NCBI GenBank assembly: GCA_011037195.1
Contig: JAAEAF010007985.1
Location: 1-64,000, forward strand
DNA length: 64,000 nt
Reading direction: 5' to 3'
Origin: Triatoma infestans
Taxonomy: Eukaryota; Arthropoda; Insecta; Hemiptera; Reduviidae
Shown here piece after piece: positions 13,001-24,510 of the stretch; the stretch's first letter is position 1; each line of letters starts with the position of its first letter. The notes beneath the pieces are model-generated. The model did no database searches. It was not told the origin of the DNA and worked only from the letters and a program-made list of their open reading frames with translations. The position numbers and the translations under genes are program-made.

Positions 13001-13760
13001 AACAAACCAGATTCTACCCCAGCTAACACATTTCCTTCTCCCCCGCATCCACCAACAGCACCATGGTGCAGTTAAAGCTGATGAGTTGGTTAAGTCTGCG
13101 TAATATGGTTATCAATATTATAGTAGTAGGTAGTTGGGGACTGGGGCGGTAGGCAACACATCAAGTCTTCACCATGGAGGGAGAGGCTGGGAAGTAAAGG
13201 GTTTTGGGTTGTTATGGATGTGTTGAATTGGATGTGATGATGTTGATCTTGTGATGTTGAAGTGTGTCTATGTGTTTGTGTCTGTGTAAGTAAGTATTCC
13301 ATCATCCTTGTTCTGTCTACTGGAGTTTATACATTCACTACAGTAGTGAGAATCCCATTCTCTTCAGAAGATTAACCAGAGATGACCATCAAGTACGAAG
13401 AGGGAAACCGCTAGCCAATGTTGTTAACTAACCATCAGGCAAGCAATGGGGACAACATTATGAAATGTTAATTTCCTACTATTTCTCTGGAATTATAATC
13501 TCGGTTCCAGGCTTCTCTTGTTGGGAGGAAAAAACCATTCCTTTGGGGAAAAGTAACCTTTTTTTCCCCCTTTGTACTCTAAGTTACTACGTAGAAGAAA
13601 AACCCTTTCATATTCCAAATAAATATTTAATTTTTTGAGGGTTTGCCTTGTGAGAGAGTTGAGTTCACTAAAAGTTCACTTTAGATTGATGGTTTTCTTA
13701 CAATGGAATAAAACTTACATGAACAAAATTTATTCTTGAAAACAATTAATAGAACTTGGC
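10090..13760. other. intronic DNA without recognised repeats
   Basis: Apart from the unidentified frame at 11706-12017, nothing recognised. A GC-rich run of G lies at about 10749-10780. Confidence 0.5.
11706..12017 (+). CDS. unidentified ORF of 103 residues, possibly a transposon or pseudogene fragment
   Basis: A single open frame starting MVNKTIIMPRKDNDLPQY and ending IQRIQCFSVWTLAT. Composition is Lys/Ile/Asn-rich but balanced and free of simple repeats, with alternating hydrophobic and basic residues suggesting helices (KAAIASIKNLL, EKIAKKLENKEIIQR). A second Met at the PRKDND segment is an alternative start. There is no clear splice donor at its end; it stops at TGA. It lies in the 20.8-kb dac intron on the opposite strand. 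I recognise no family; a decayed transposase or processed pseudogene is as likely as a real gene. Confidence 0.25.
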   Translation: MVNKTIIMPRKDNDLPQYIKFLNRKAAIASIKNLLTFPNRPFKASKMYKHFEDILPNSNDKMENTLCITEKSMEPSFEKIAKKLENKEIIQRIQCFSVWTLAT

Positions 13761-14240
13761 ACTACGCTTATCTTGGTGGGTATAGAGTGCGACATCCAGG
13801 TAAACCTTCAGGGTGTGAACTAGCGCTATCTGGACGAAATGATGTATCATTGAAATAAAAGTGATGGATTATTTTGACCTTAATTTGCATAGAGTGACTT
13901 TAGCAAAGTTTGGAGAAAATCATGGGCATCATTTTCCGATAAAAATTACAAGAAAAACACAAAAACATATTCGTTAAATTCGTGTTTCCGGTTAACCGAC
14001 CGATTTATTTCCTCCTACAAGTATTGCGATTGTGCCAGATTTTCGAAATTTGGTTATTACCGGAAATATATGTTATGGGGTCCCCTGGAGACGAAAAAAA
14101 TGTTTTTAGCAAATGTTCAGTGTATGTGTATGTGTGTGTTAGTGTGAGCAGAATATCTCAAAAACATAGAACATGTATTTCCGGTAGGGGGGAAAGTGAA
14201 TTTCATAAATTTGACACGATCATAGTACTTACTTTAGATC
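13760..14240. repeat. R1 family, minus-plus-minus composite
   Basis: About 13840-14005 is minus orientation (AAAAGTGATGG, GTGTTTCCGGTTAACCG). 14010-14160 is plus orientation (GTATTGCGATTGTGCCAG, ACCGGAAATATATG, GGTCCCC). 14165-14240 is minus again (AACATGTATTTCCGGT, TTTGACACGATC). Confidence 0.7.
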
Positions 14241-15591
14241 ATTCCGAGATTCAGAATGACATTAAGCAATATTTGGGACAAGACATTTGGAGCCCGCCTA
14301 GAGCAGAATATCTTGACCTAACTACATAGAGAAATTAATCTTTTAGAAGATCAACAGGGCTGTTGTAATCATAATCTGGTCCTCACTTCAAACTAATATT
14401 ACTATATATATATATACTTCCATATATCTATCTGTCTGTCTGTATATAATATGACAAGGTTCTTCCTAATAAAACCATCACAATACCTGTTTCAATACTC
14501 AGTATTGTACAATTTCAGTTCCCACAATATTTTGTCGCACAGTCATATCATGTTATATGTTTGTATGTAAGTATGCATTCAATACAATTTTTTTTTTTTA
14601 CATTTCTCAAAAGACAGTTGCAATTGAAATGGAAGTATAAGAAAACGAATCTGTTCCACCATGACTAGGCAATGTTTACTCTTTTGTAGTATTCCTCCCT
14701 CTCACTCTGTCTATCTGTCTGTCTGTCAGTATAAGAACATATAAAACTATTTCACTATCGTAGAAATAGTAATAGAAATAGAACTGAATGTAACAAATCA
14801 ATATGAGATTGCTAACCAATCTCCTAAAACTGTGTGTGTATATATACATACACATATATATAGACGTAATGTCACAAAACATTCTGTTATATAAGTACTG
14901 AGTAGTAGCTGTTATTGATATTTTCACACTGTCTACAATAATAACACACATACACACAAACACACACACACGCACATACACATCGGTCACACATTTCAAA
15001 TTTTATCCATTACAGATTTCAAGATTTGTACATTTAATACGTTTCAATCAAAGTGAGAATCACTGTAAGAAATGACATTACAGAAAGTATTGCATTTGTA
15101 TATATTTTTTTTTATAGTTGAATTTATTCTTCACCTTTATTCTTCACTAGTTTACTGAAAGCTGAAGTCTTTTTTACGTAGTCAGGGTAGTGGCCTCATT
15201 CACAACACTCAACCTAGGTCCAACCAACCTAGATCTGTGGAACCGCCCAGTAGCGAGAGAGAATTCAAGCATTTAAATAACTCGACTCAATGGTTGAAAA
15301 AGATGGGAAGGGGGCTCCGAGATGGCACTTAGACAGAGAGGGCCGCACAAGCAAGGAAGTCCTTCATCCTGTTATCTGGGATCGGGGAATTCATGTAGAA
15401 AATAAGATTAGAATCTTCCGAAGTCACAGACCTGGACTATGAACGATAGATAAAGGTCAATAGTTAATGCTACGGAAATGAATTATTGGAGGAGGTGCAT
15501 GCGAAAAAAACAGATAGACGGATAGTCTCCGTAATAATAAAAAAATTAAAGTTTAGGGATTAATTTATCTATAAATAAGGGGATAATCCGC

Positions 15592-15713
15592 AATAAATTA
15601 AAATGGTATGGGCATGTAAAGAGAATGGTTAGAGAAGGTGGCCGAATACAAGATTCTAAATACAACATAAACGCAAGAAGAAGAAGAAAAAGTAGGTCCC
15701 GAGTGATGAAGTA
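15592..15713 (+). pseudogene. RTE-like LINE C-terminal fragment
   Basis: The open stretch reads NKLKWYGHVKRMVREGGRIQ, continues into an Arg-rich block (NARRRRKSRSR) and ends at a stop. The K.KW.GHV.RM...R motif followed by GRRRRGR.. is the C-terminal signature of RTE-like LINE polyproteins (compare RWAGHVARL in the 62-kb element). Only this tail is recognisable; upstream to about 15440 may belong to it. Confidence 0.6.
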
Positions 15714-16139
15714 GAAGAGGAAATGCATGAAAAATTTATAGAAAACTAGAAGAAGGCAACTCTGGGAAAAACAATAAGTTTAGGAATAAGAAAGAAAAGA
15801 GCAAAAGGTGAGTCATTGATACGGACATGTAAATAACAAATGATATATACATATATATCGTATTCCTAAATGTTTGAATTTATATACATAACAATTTCAT
15901 GGTTGAACTATGAAAATATGTACATAAATCCTAATTATGCCTAAAGGCCCAGTGGCAAATAGTATACTCTATATATATAAATACAATGCAAATTACCCCG
16001 CCTAACTTGCTTGCCTATTTCCGCCTCCCACTACAACAACATATCGCACACACTCAGCTAACAAACTAAGGGCAGAATGGAACAGTAAGAAACAGAACTT
16101 AGCTGCGGGGCGATCCAGGCCCACCTACTCATACCACTT

Positions 16140-16174
16140 CTTACATACATACATACATACACACATACATACAT
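16140..16174. repeat. ACAT microsatellite
   Basis: Tandem TACA/CATA units in intronic DNA. Confidence 0.85.
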
Positions 16175-16689
16175 GTAAATAAAGTGATACTAAAGCTGTG
16201 CTTTCACACACATATACTGGATTGTCGTTTTTTTTTCTTTCTTTTTTATGCTTGGCAATGTTGATGACGTAGTTATATAGTATGTGTACATATATAGGAG
16301 TGTAAAGTTCATTTGCAATAAAGTGTCGTTTTGCTACCGGCTGACACTGTATGGTTGGTGTCGTCCCGCCAGTCTAGCCTACCAGAACACATCACCACAT
16401 CCTTTTACTAGTCGGTTCTCTAACTCTATATCTTAACACATACTGGATGCATAGTAGTGTATGCATATAAAATGAACATAGTTGTATATGAAAAACATAA
16501 TCTGCTAGTTGGATGACAAAAAACGCTACATAAAATTTTATGCCCTCATGTTATTTTTACTTTCTCTTACTCCTAGTAAAGAGAAAAAGTATTGCAATCG
16601 TGTCAGATTTTAGAAATTGTGTATTCACCGGAAATACATGTTTTGGGGCCTGCGAATAAGAAAAAAATTGTTTTTAACGAATAGTCTGT

Positions 16690-16691
<2 letters not shown>

Positions 16692-16742
<51 letters not shown>
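16692..16742. repeat. TG/CG microsatellite within R1
   Basis: About 20 TG units followed by CGCGCG. It occupies the position where other R1 copies have shorter TG runs, so the microsatellite seed belongs to the element. Confidence 0.9.
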
Positions 16743-16743
<1 letters not shown>

Positions 16744-17306
16744 TTTCATAGAATATCTCAAAAATGAAAACTCGCAAGGAGCTCAAATTAGGTATTCCGT
16801 TTAGCCACTACCACCATATGAGACTCGAAGATTTCGGGCATAATCCAACAACCGGAAGTGCGACTTTACTCAATGGTATTTTCAGTTGTTCGTGATTTCC
16901 TCGAAAACGGCTCCAACGATTTTCTTTAAACTTCCTATATTAGCTACACACACACACACACACCCCTATCACTTTTATTTGAAACACTTTCCCGGGAAAA
17001 ATGGGATTTTTTAGGGGTTCTAGGGGGAACAGTGGCGTTAAGCTTCTATATAAAGTACCACTTCAATACAATGTATGGTTCTAGCACTTGTGTAATATTA
17101 ATATACATTAGAAGCACTGCTAGAATTCCAAATTTGAAGAAAATCAATTAATCGGACGTGCGACTTTACATAACAGATTTTTGAGTTATTTGTTTATCTC
17201 TAATACGTCTATAACGATTTCCTTGAAACTTGGTATGCAAACTAGACAGATCTAAACGTATCACTTTTACATGAAACATGAATTGTCGAAAAAAAAAATT
17301 AGGAAA

Positions 17307-17540
17307 GAGAATAGCTAAGTGGTTAGCGAACTGGACTCGCACGCGGAGGTTCCGGGTTCGAGTCCAGCTGTGCTGCTCTTAGATTTTCTCTTTTTAGGAG
17401 CCTCTACAGCTCACTGTCCGGTGATGGACAGTGTTGTCTGTAACGAGAGAACACTGTCCAGAGGGCGGCATTGCATTGAGAATGCTTTGGATGCCATTGA
17501 CCATAGATGTTGACGCGCCTTAAATTTATTAAAAAAAAAA
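17307..17540 (+). mobile_element. tRNA-derived SINE inserted in an R1 repeat
   Basis: A tRNA-like head has an A box TAGCTAAGTGG (17312-17322) and a B box GGTTCGAGTCC (17355-17365), the two internal polymerase III promoter elements. The cloverleaf is imperfect (mismatches in the T stem and no clean anticodon stem), so this is a SINE head and not a working tRNA. The body contains a perfect 10-bp hairpin, GGACAGTGTT at 17426-17435 with AACACTGTCC at 17450-17459. The tail is an A-run at 17531-17540. TAGGAAA occurs at both flanks (17300-17306 and 17541-17547) as a probable target duplication. The R1 sequence resumes directly after it. Confidence 0.75.
17426..17459 (+). repeat. perfect 10-bp hairpin in the SINE body
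   Basis: GGACAGTGTT and AACACTGTCC are exact reverse complements around a 14-nt loop. Part of the SINE RNA, probably a folded domain. Confidence 0.7.
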
Positions 17541-17689
17541 TAGGAAAAAAGGGTTTGAATAGTTGCGCTGAATTTGTGACGTTAAATTCGAAATGTTGTT
17601 TACAGTCAGTTCAGTGTTTTTGATGCGCTCTACAGGACCGAAATATAATCACTTCTCTCCCTGCCAATATAATAACCAATATAATTCTC

Positions 17690-18100
17690 TATAAATATGA
17701 TTCGTGTAACCAAGTTGAATGAAACCTGATGGTGTCTTAATAGTGGAAAACTGAAAAAAGAACTGATTAGTAAAATCAAACTTCCGCTTGATCGATTTTC
17801 TTCAAACTCTAAATTTGGCAACACATTTAATTCTAATAAATATTATACATAGTTGAGGGAATCGTAAATAGTGCTGAATAACTAATACAGTGCTATAGAA
17901 GTACCACTTCACCCCTCACCTTAAATGAATTTTATCGGAAAAATATTTTAAATAGAAAATAGAGCACTTCAATGTGTGTAGTTGATAAGCCAAATTTTGA
18001 AGAAAATCATGGGAACTGTTTTCTAGAGAAAGAAACTAAGAAATCCATTTCGGTGGCAATTTTGGAAAAACGTCGTAGTTGGGCCTCCTGGTAGAACTTG
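17690..18100 (-). repeat. R1 family, minus fragment
   Basis: Minus-orientation landmarks: AAACTTCCGCTTGATCG, ACCCCTCACCTTAAATGAA, AATTTTGAAGAAAATCATGG. Tail-to-tail with the preceding plus copy. Confidence 0.65.
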
Positions 18101-18106
18101 AACGAA

Positions 18107-18172
18107 TACATTCACGAATCACACACACACGGAATCACACGAATCACGAATCACACGAATCACAAATAGAGC
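18107..18172. repeat. CACGAATCA-type short tandem repeat
   Basis: Degenerate 9-10 bp units (CACGAATCA, CACACGAAT) between an R1 fragment and the 18190 repeat. Confidence 0.75.
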
Positions 18173-18189
18173 TGTGAGAGAGAGTCAAA

Positions 18190-18275
18190 ACATGTTTAGG
18201 AACAACATGGATATGCATGCTATGACGGATGAAATCCCCAGATGTTATCCAGCATTGCGGACCCATCATCATATT
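18190..18275 (+). repeat. solo end of the 45.4-kb palindromic family
   Basis: The segment with GGATATGCATGCTATGACGG and ATCCAGCATTGCGGACC matches 45824-45885, the outer right arm and flank of the palindromic element. One arm only; it follows an R1 fragment and a CACGAATCA tandem tract. Confidence 0.6.
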
Positions 18276-18855
18276 CCACTATTCAAAAATATGTTTACTT
18301 TGGGTAATGTGGTCATTGTTTATAATTAATGATTGAAGAAATAAAAAAAAAAAAACGTTTATTGTTAGTAGTCTCCCCATAATCGAATACCAGGCTCACC
18401 TTTAAATTATGGAATATAAAAAGAAAAAAAATAATAAGTAAATAATAACGATTCGATCCGATGAAGTATAAAGCGGAATGGTACGGTGAAGAAATGATTG
18501 GCCGATGTGCGCATGTCCAGTAATATGCTTCACAGAGTGTAGGAGATGCTTTTTATTTTCTCTCGCGGTATCTCTGTTCAAACATCCAGATCTTGGTGGT
18601 CTCTTCCTTGGTCTTCTCATAGGAGTAGGAGAAAAAGAACATCAGGGACTAGGCCGGCGCTTCTTACGATACAATACTCTCTCGCTTTCTTTCTCTCTTC
18701 TCTTTGGACCGACATACAGACATATAGAGGGAGAAAATATGTCTACGATAATCTTCATAAGCATTTATAATTGACCGGATGTGCGGCGGCCAAACACACA
18801 TTATATCCAGTGAGAGTATTTAATGTTTATTAAATATTCATACAAAACTTTATTC

Positions 18856-18857
<2 letters not shown>

Positions 18858-18886
<29 letters not shown>

Positions 18887-18887
18887 G
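18858..18887. repeat. AAT microsatellite
   Basis: Ten AAT units in intronic DNA with no associated frame. Confidence 0.9.
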
Positions 18888-19076
18888 TGTATAAAAGAAA
18901 AAGCACCTAAACATTAATTTAGTTTGAAGTTAAAACTATAAATTTAATTATATGTTCGGTAGAAAAACTGTTTTCCTCTAAATTTTTAGAATTAAAAGAA
19001 AAAAATATCTGGTGTTACATTTTCTCTCACGACAATTCTCAGTACTGAGAAATTTTCTTCGAAGAGAATTAACTTT

Positions 19077-19510
19077 TACTTTCTCTTATTTCCTAGTAAG
19101 AGATCCTATAGCCAGATTTTTCTAAATCGAGTTTTCACCTGAAATACAAGTTTTAGGGTCCCCTGAATACGAAAAAAATGTTTTTAGCGGATGATCTCTC
19201 TGGGTGTATCTGTGTTTAAACGTAATATCTCAAGTCGCAGGAAGCTCAAACTTGATATTTCGCTTAAGTACCACCACCGCATCTGATACGAAGATTTCGG
19301 CAAAATCATTCATCAATCGTTGACTTTACTGAATGTTTTTTTTTCTTCAGTTTTTCTTGATTTTCTCATAAGTGGTCAAAGCAATTCTCTTTAAACTTTA
19401 AATGCTTGCTGCATATATAAAAACGTTATTTGAAACACTTTTCTGAAAAAATTAATTATACCGGGGTATTGTACGTAGTTCTATCAATTAATTTAAATTT
19501 AAATTTTCAC
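19077..19510 (+). repeat. R1 family, 5' part
   Basis: Starts with CTTTCTCTTATTTCCTAGTA, then TTTTCACCTGAAATACAAG, GGTCCCCTGAATACG, GCTCAAACTTGATATTTCGC, and TTGACTTTACTGAATG. Preceded at about 18995-19050 by a piece of the opposite terminus (ATCTGGTGTTACATTTTCTC). Confidence 0.75.
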
Positions 19511-20056
19511 AAGCTTCGTTGATTTTGATGTGGGAATGCTCCATATAAGGCCGCACGCGTATACACGTGATATTCCCGCCACCGTTTTTATGGCCGGCCA
19601 AACTAAGCATTGTAATTTGTAATTAATTTTAAAGAAAATTTCTTAATTAAATTATATTAATTAAAGTAAGAAGCGTACGAAGTAAATACGATATTGAAAT
19701 TTCTTAGACAACAGAGAATGGCTTACAGCTTTCACAAATACCATTTTTTTTTTTAATGAAATTTTGCTTTCTAAATGGACTTTACTCTGGCGGATCTTCT
19801 TCGACCTATCGTTTCCGCTTCAGGCGGGTGATTAACAATTTCATGTTAGGGCTTTTAATAAAATAGGGTTAGGGAATAGGTTACTACTACAGTAGTAGTA
19901 GTACTAATAGTTAATATATATACTTCTCTGCCTAGTAATAGTAATATTAGATGAAGCGCATAAGTGGTGGAGAATATGCAAGTGGTGGGGGTAGCCTGGA
20001 GGGCATTAGTTGTTGTTTAGTTGGGTGCATGCCCCCGGGGCCGTAATTCAACTCAC

Positions 20057-20080
20057 CCTCATCGGCCGGCCTTCCTCCAT
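20057..20080 (-). CDS. dac: candidate 24-nt dachshund microexon
   Basis: On the minus strand a pyrimidine/TG-rich acceptor (TGTTGTTGTGTGCAG) is followed after exactly 24 nt by GTGAGT, a strong donor. Entered in the phase-1 frame used by all other dac junctions, it reads DGGRPADE with no stop and restores the frame into the next exon (G|AA, SLAQELE). It lies in the 20.8-kb intron between the low-complexity exon and the SLAQ exon, on the correct strand. The local sequence is GC-rich (CGGCCGGCC) against AT-rich surroundings. The match of length, phase and splice strength is suggestive. Read independently, the 24 nt also start with ATG, so chance cannot be excluded without transcript data. Confidence 0.4.
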
Positions 20081-20693
20081 CTGCACACAACAACACAGCC
20101 ACAGATCGTATGCCGCCAAAAGTAACATTGTTCCTCCCTCCGTCCCACCCACAGTCCTTAACCGTTCCCCTCTAATATCAAGCGCCCCACTTCCATCTTT
20201 AATCTTGTAATAATTCTATGAATAAGTTCCAAGGTTTTCCGTTAACAAATGTTATTTTTTATATTCCCTTTGTTGCAGCCCTTATATACAACCTTTGATG
20301 GCTTGCTGCTCTCCTGACTAGCATACTTTCCCGGCCAACCAAAAAAAGAAGGACTTGCAGCGCAGTCTAGTAGAGCGTCGTAGTAACAAACTGTCAACTT
20401 TCCTTCTGACTATACTCAGACTTCCTCTTATCTGTGGTAATGGTGCAGTGCCTACAATACTACTTGGGACATAGACAGCTGCTCCGTCGGAGATGATACC
20501 AAACGTCGTACTTATGCAACAGTAACTGTCTCCTTTATTTACTTATTTCTCCCAGCCACAACCATCTCCAATAACGAAAACCTTGTAGCCTTAATTATTG
20601 ACATCTGCATTTCCAACCAATATTTTTTTTTTCTTTTTTGATATATAATTTTGTTTTTCATTAATTAGTTCCCATACTTTATAATTTTTTCTC

Positions 20694-21233
20694 TTTTACT
20701 TTCTCTTACTACTAAAAGAGAAAGTATTGCAATTGTGTCAAATTTTCAATATCGAGTTTTCTCTCGGTTTTGAGGTTCCCGAAAAAATGGTTTTTAGAAA
20801 TTGGTCTTCCTGTGGACAGCACAATCCTAAAACGGAAAATCCGAGTTCGAAGGAAATCGGTTATTCACGGGAAGTGCGTCTTTACTGGACTTAGTTTTCT
20901 GCGGTTTTCTATATAAAAACACCAATGGACTTCATTAAACTTGGTACACAAACTATAATACTTACAGAGAGGCGTACTTCCGTCTGAAACTGTTTCGAGA
21001 AAATTCATTTAATGGTGATTTCGAGGGAGAGGGAGATTATGCTTTCCTCCAAAAAGTCGTTCTACATTATTTTCATTAATTAAAATTTAGATTTTTCCCG
21101 TTCATTTCCCAATTGAAAACAACTACATTTAGTAAGAATTATATGTTTTTTAGAGAGTAGTTATGATTAGCTATGTTGTTAATTGAAGTAAGGAAAAGTG
21201 ATGTGAGTGTTTCACATCAGATTTTTTTTTACA
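20694..21233 (+). repeat. R1 family, internally deleted copy with both ends
   Basis: Has the left hairpin (ACTTTCTCTTACTACTAAAAG) and the right terminus (GTGATGTGAGTGTTTCACATC then AGATTTTT). The microsatellite and first internal unit are deleted. It abuts the next copy directly, so 20694-22186 is a head-to-tail tandem pair. Confidence 0.8.
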
Positions 21234-22186
21234 GTATTGTAATCGTGTCGAATTTTCGATATCGAGTTTTCACCGGAAATATCCGTTTTGAAGGTCCCCT
21301 GAGTCCAAAAAAGTGGTTTTTAGCAAATGTCTGTGTGTGTGTATGTATGTGAACAGCATAGCTCAAAAACGAAAAACCGTAGAAAGTTGAAACTTGATTA
21401 CGTTTAGGTATCACCATAGGATCTAACGGTGCGTTAACTGTCAAAATTCCTCAACCGGAAGTACCACTTTACTAGTTGTTTTTTTTTTACGTTTTTGCGA
21501 TTTCAAAAATGGCCCCGACGATTTTCTTTAAACTTGGTATATCAACTACATATACAAAGAGCTACAACTTTTATTTGAAACATTTCTCCGGGAAAATTCA
21601 TTTAAGGGCACTTCAGGGAAGGGAGGTTAGGTTATCATCTTAACTGCTATTTCAGTTTATTAGACAATTCTGTCATCTAAATAATTTTAATTAGAATTAA
21701 ATATGTTTTTGAAATTCCGAGTTTGAAAAAATCGGATAACCGAGTTTACATTACCACCTTTACTAAATGATTTTTTTCACTTTTTCGCGATGTTCTCAAA
21801 AATGTCTCCGACGATTTTCTTGAAACTCCTTATATAAACTAAACATACAGAGATCTACAACTTTTATTTAAAACATTTCTCTGGGGAAATTCATTTAAGG
21901 GCACTTTTAGGGGAATAGTGGGGTTACAGCTTCCTTTAAAGTGGTATCATAGTTGATTATACAATTCTATCATCCAAACAAAATTAATTAGAAATAAATA
22001 GATGGTCAAAATTCCAACTTTTAAGAAAATTAGTAAGCCGGAAGTGCGCTTTTACTGAACAGTTTTTTCAGTTTTCGACGAATTTCGTTATATTTGGTAC
22101 ACAAATATAACATTTGTCAATTCTAATTTTAAGAACAGGAGTAAGAGAAAGTTGCGTGAGTGTTTCACACCAGATTTTTTTTTTAC
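21234..22186 (+). repeat. R1 family, near-complete copy in tandem
   Basis: Begins AGTATTGTAATCGTGTCG without the left arm of the hairpin, contains both internal units (CAACCGGAAGTACC, AATTCATTTAAGGGCACTT twice), and ends GTAAGAGAAAGTTGCGTGAG then TGTTTCACACCAGATTTTTT. Confidence 0.85.
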
Positions 22187-22329
22187 TTCAATTGTTGACC
22201 TTCCACATAGTGAAACAATAAATTTACTGGCTCACAAAACATACACTCCGCCTAACCAAGGAGATCTCCTCAAGATATTTGTCGTGATAGGGAGGGGGGA
22301 GACCTCTGCGAACTTTTTTAAGGTGCGCT

Positions 22330-22570
22330 CACATTTTCTGGCAGCAAAGGAAAAGTATCCTTATCTACGTCAATATGAAAAGCTATGGCTGGTCGTAAGT
22401 TTATGCGGAGATCCTCTTAGCACGCACATTCTAAAATAATATGTTCCCCTGTTTCCTCTTCACCATAGTGACAACTGTAGAGAAATCTGTAGAGACTATT
22501 CTTTTACCTGTTGTCGTATCGGGCAAAAATATAGAGGTTGTTCTTCCTTTTAAAGACATGGACCGAGAGA
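22330..22570 (-). pseudogene. non-LTR retroelement C-terminal (zinc-knuckle-like) fragment
   Basis: The minus strand reads KNSLYRFLYSCHYGEEETGE followed by HIILECA and a stop. The C..GEEET.EH..LEC pattern is the conserved tail after the RNase H or RT region in R1/jockey-like LINEs. Upstream ARYDNR resembles the usual R.GH.RLN segment. Stops interrupt it, so it is a relic. It follows directly the end of an R1 unit at 22186. Confidence 0.55.
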
Positions 22571-23441
22571 ATTTCTATTTTTCTAGAAGATCTTGCTGAA
22601 TATTTTCCCTTCTTGCATTTGTTAACCAAATCCTGTAGTTCCCACCGAAATCTCCAACTGGGAAGGGTTACACTGTAATTCCCGCCAAACTCGTTGTTTC
22701 TCCCCTTCTCGAAAAAAAATTAGGCCCTATTTTTACAACTTCTAAATCCAGTGGAAGACATCCTGCCAAATCCTGTATTATGTAATGTAATGTAATAATA
22801 GAAAGTCATGTGAGTAATCCACACTTATTTATTATTTAGTTGTAAAAATTTGCAATAAAGAGAGAAGATATAAGCCTATATATATATCTGATATTTTACA
22901 CAAACACTAAAAGCCTATTCTTACAATTATTAATCAAACAGGTGAGAGACTTCACCCCTAGAATTGTTTGTTACATTGTTGTTGTTGTTATTATTACAAA
23001 ATTGAAGATTCGTGCGCCTCCTTTTTATAATAAGATCGCTCCCTCAACATTACATCAATTACTCCCTCTTGCACGTTTAAAGCTCGCTGGGTACTGGCTG
23101 GTTAGTCTTCTTTCTTTCCAATCAATATCTGCGAACTTACAACTTCAGTCTTTTTTGAAAAAGAAAGAAAAAAGATACCTAAGCCCCCGTTGGATTTTAT
23201 AAATGTAGAGATGAAGTCCCACGAGTTCTGTCAGTCTGTCTCTCTTTCTTTTTCACTCTCTCTCTCCTTACTTATTATATTAAAGTGAAATAGAATTTGT
23301 ATTTAATAATCAAGTTAAACTATATGAAGAAAGACAGAGCTATACAGAGCATACTCATCGTGTCCACACAAGATCGATGGGAGAATAACTAAGAAATAAA
23401 TTGAATCTCTTTTCTCTTTCTTTAAAGATTATTCCTTCAAT

Positions 23442-23477
23442 ATATATATATATATTTATATATATATATATATATAA
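23442..23477. repeat. AT microsatellite
   Basis: TATATATA tract with one TTTA interruption. Confidence 0.9.
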
Positions 23478-23784
23478 TCATAATAAAAAGGCCAATTTCA
23501 TATAATCATCTTCTATTTTGTTATTCACGCAGGCTCGCGCACGCGCAAACACATTCGTTCAACTTATAAACACTGAGTAAATTATACTTGGGCACCTCGT
23601 TTTAAAATACAATTGATTTGAACAGTAAGAGATGAGAAGCGATAGAGCAGCAAACTCGATTATTGTAATTATATCTGTCTATATGTAATCGTGTTTAAGA
23701 GCGGCCATTCTTTCACACTCAACTTTGCCACACCGTCCTCTAAACATAGTGATGACGAAGGCGAGTGCCTCACAAAATACTAAA

Positions 23785-24470
23785 AAAAAAAAAATCTGTT
23801 TTAAAAATTTAGAACCGAAGTTTTATTTCCGGTTAAACCGATTTTCTTAAAATTTGTAATTCTAGCAATGCCCTTAATGGGCCAAAGTATTAATCTAAAG
23901 CGGACTGAACAGTATCATTTTATTTAAATGACATTTTAGTGGTACTGAAACTGCAGCTATATAAGACGATTCGCTAAAAATACTTTTCTTAAAAACTGGA
24001 AAAACTGTTTAGTAAAAACGCACTTCCGGTCAACCAATTTTCTTCAAACTTGGAATTTTCGCAACATATTTAAATTAAATGAATTTTCCCCCCCACAAAC
24101 TGTTTCACATAAATTTTGTAGCTCATAAGATGTGTTGTTATACGAAGTTTAAAGAAAATCGTTGGAGCCATTTTTGGGACAAATCCTAAAAAAATTGGAA
24201 AATCCATTTATTAAAGTGATGCTTCCGGTTGAGGAATAAAAATTTGAACTTTCTGCGATTTTTCATCTTTGAGTTATGTTATTCACATACATACAGACCA
24301 TTCGCTAAAAAATTTGTTCGTATTTACGGAGCTCCAAAATATGTATTTCCGGTGAAAACCGGATATCGAAAATTTGACTCGATTACAATACTTGCTCTTG
24401 AGTTAAGAGAAAGTAAAAATGTGATGTGAAACAACCACGTGACTTTTCTTTCTGATTCACATTATTCGTC
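23785..24470 (-). repeat. R1 family, minus copy and start of another
   Basis: Minus orientation with GGTTAAACCGATTTTCTT, GTATTTCCGGTGAAAACC, CGATTACAATACTTGCTC, ending GTTAAGAGAAAGTAAAAA at 24418. A second minus terminus (GTGATGTGAAACAACCACGT) follows and is cut by the palindromic element at 24511. Confidence 0.8.
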
Positions 24471-24510
24471 TAATTGATGTTTTCATTTTCGTTACGACCC
24501 CGTATTTGAT

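Larger units (their letters stand above)
16559..17620 (+). repeat. R1 family, long plus copy split by the SINE
   Basis: Starts with the terminal hairpin ACTTTCTCTTACTCCTAGTA, runs through the internal TG microsatellite, the ACCGGAAGTGCGACTTTACT block twice, and the CTCGAAAACGGCTCCAACGA block. Interrupted at 17300 by the SINE and resumes at about 17541 with TTTGTGACGTTAAATTCG. One of the best-preserved copies. Confidence 0.85.

Noticed and set aside
17312..17385. A functional tRNA gene
   Set aside because: A and B boxes are good but the T stem is mismatched, no anticodon stem forms, and the sequence continues into a SINE body with an A-tail and target copies.
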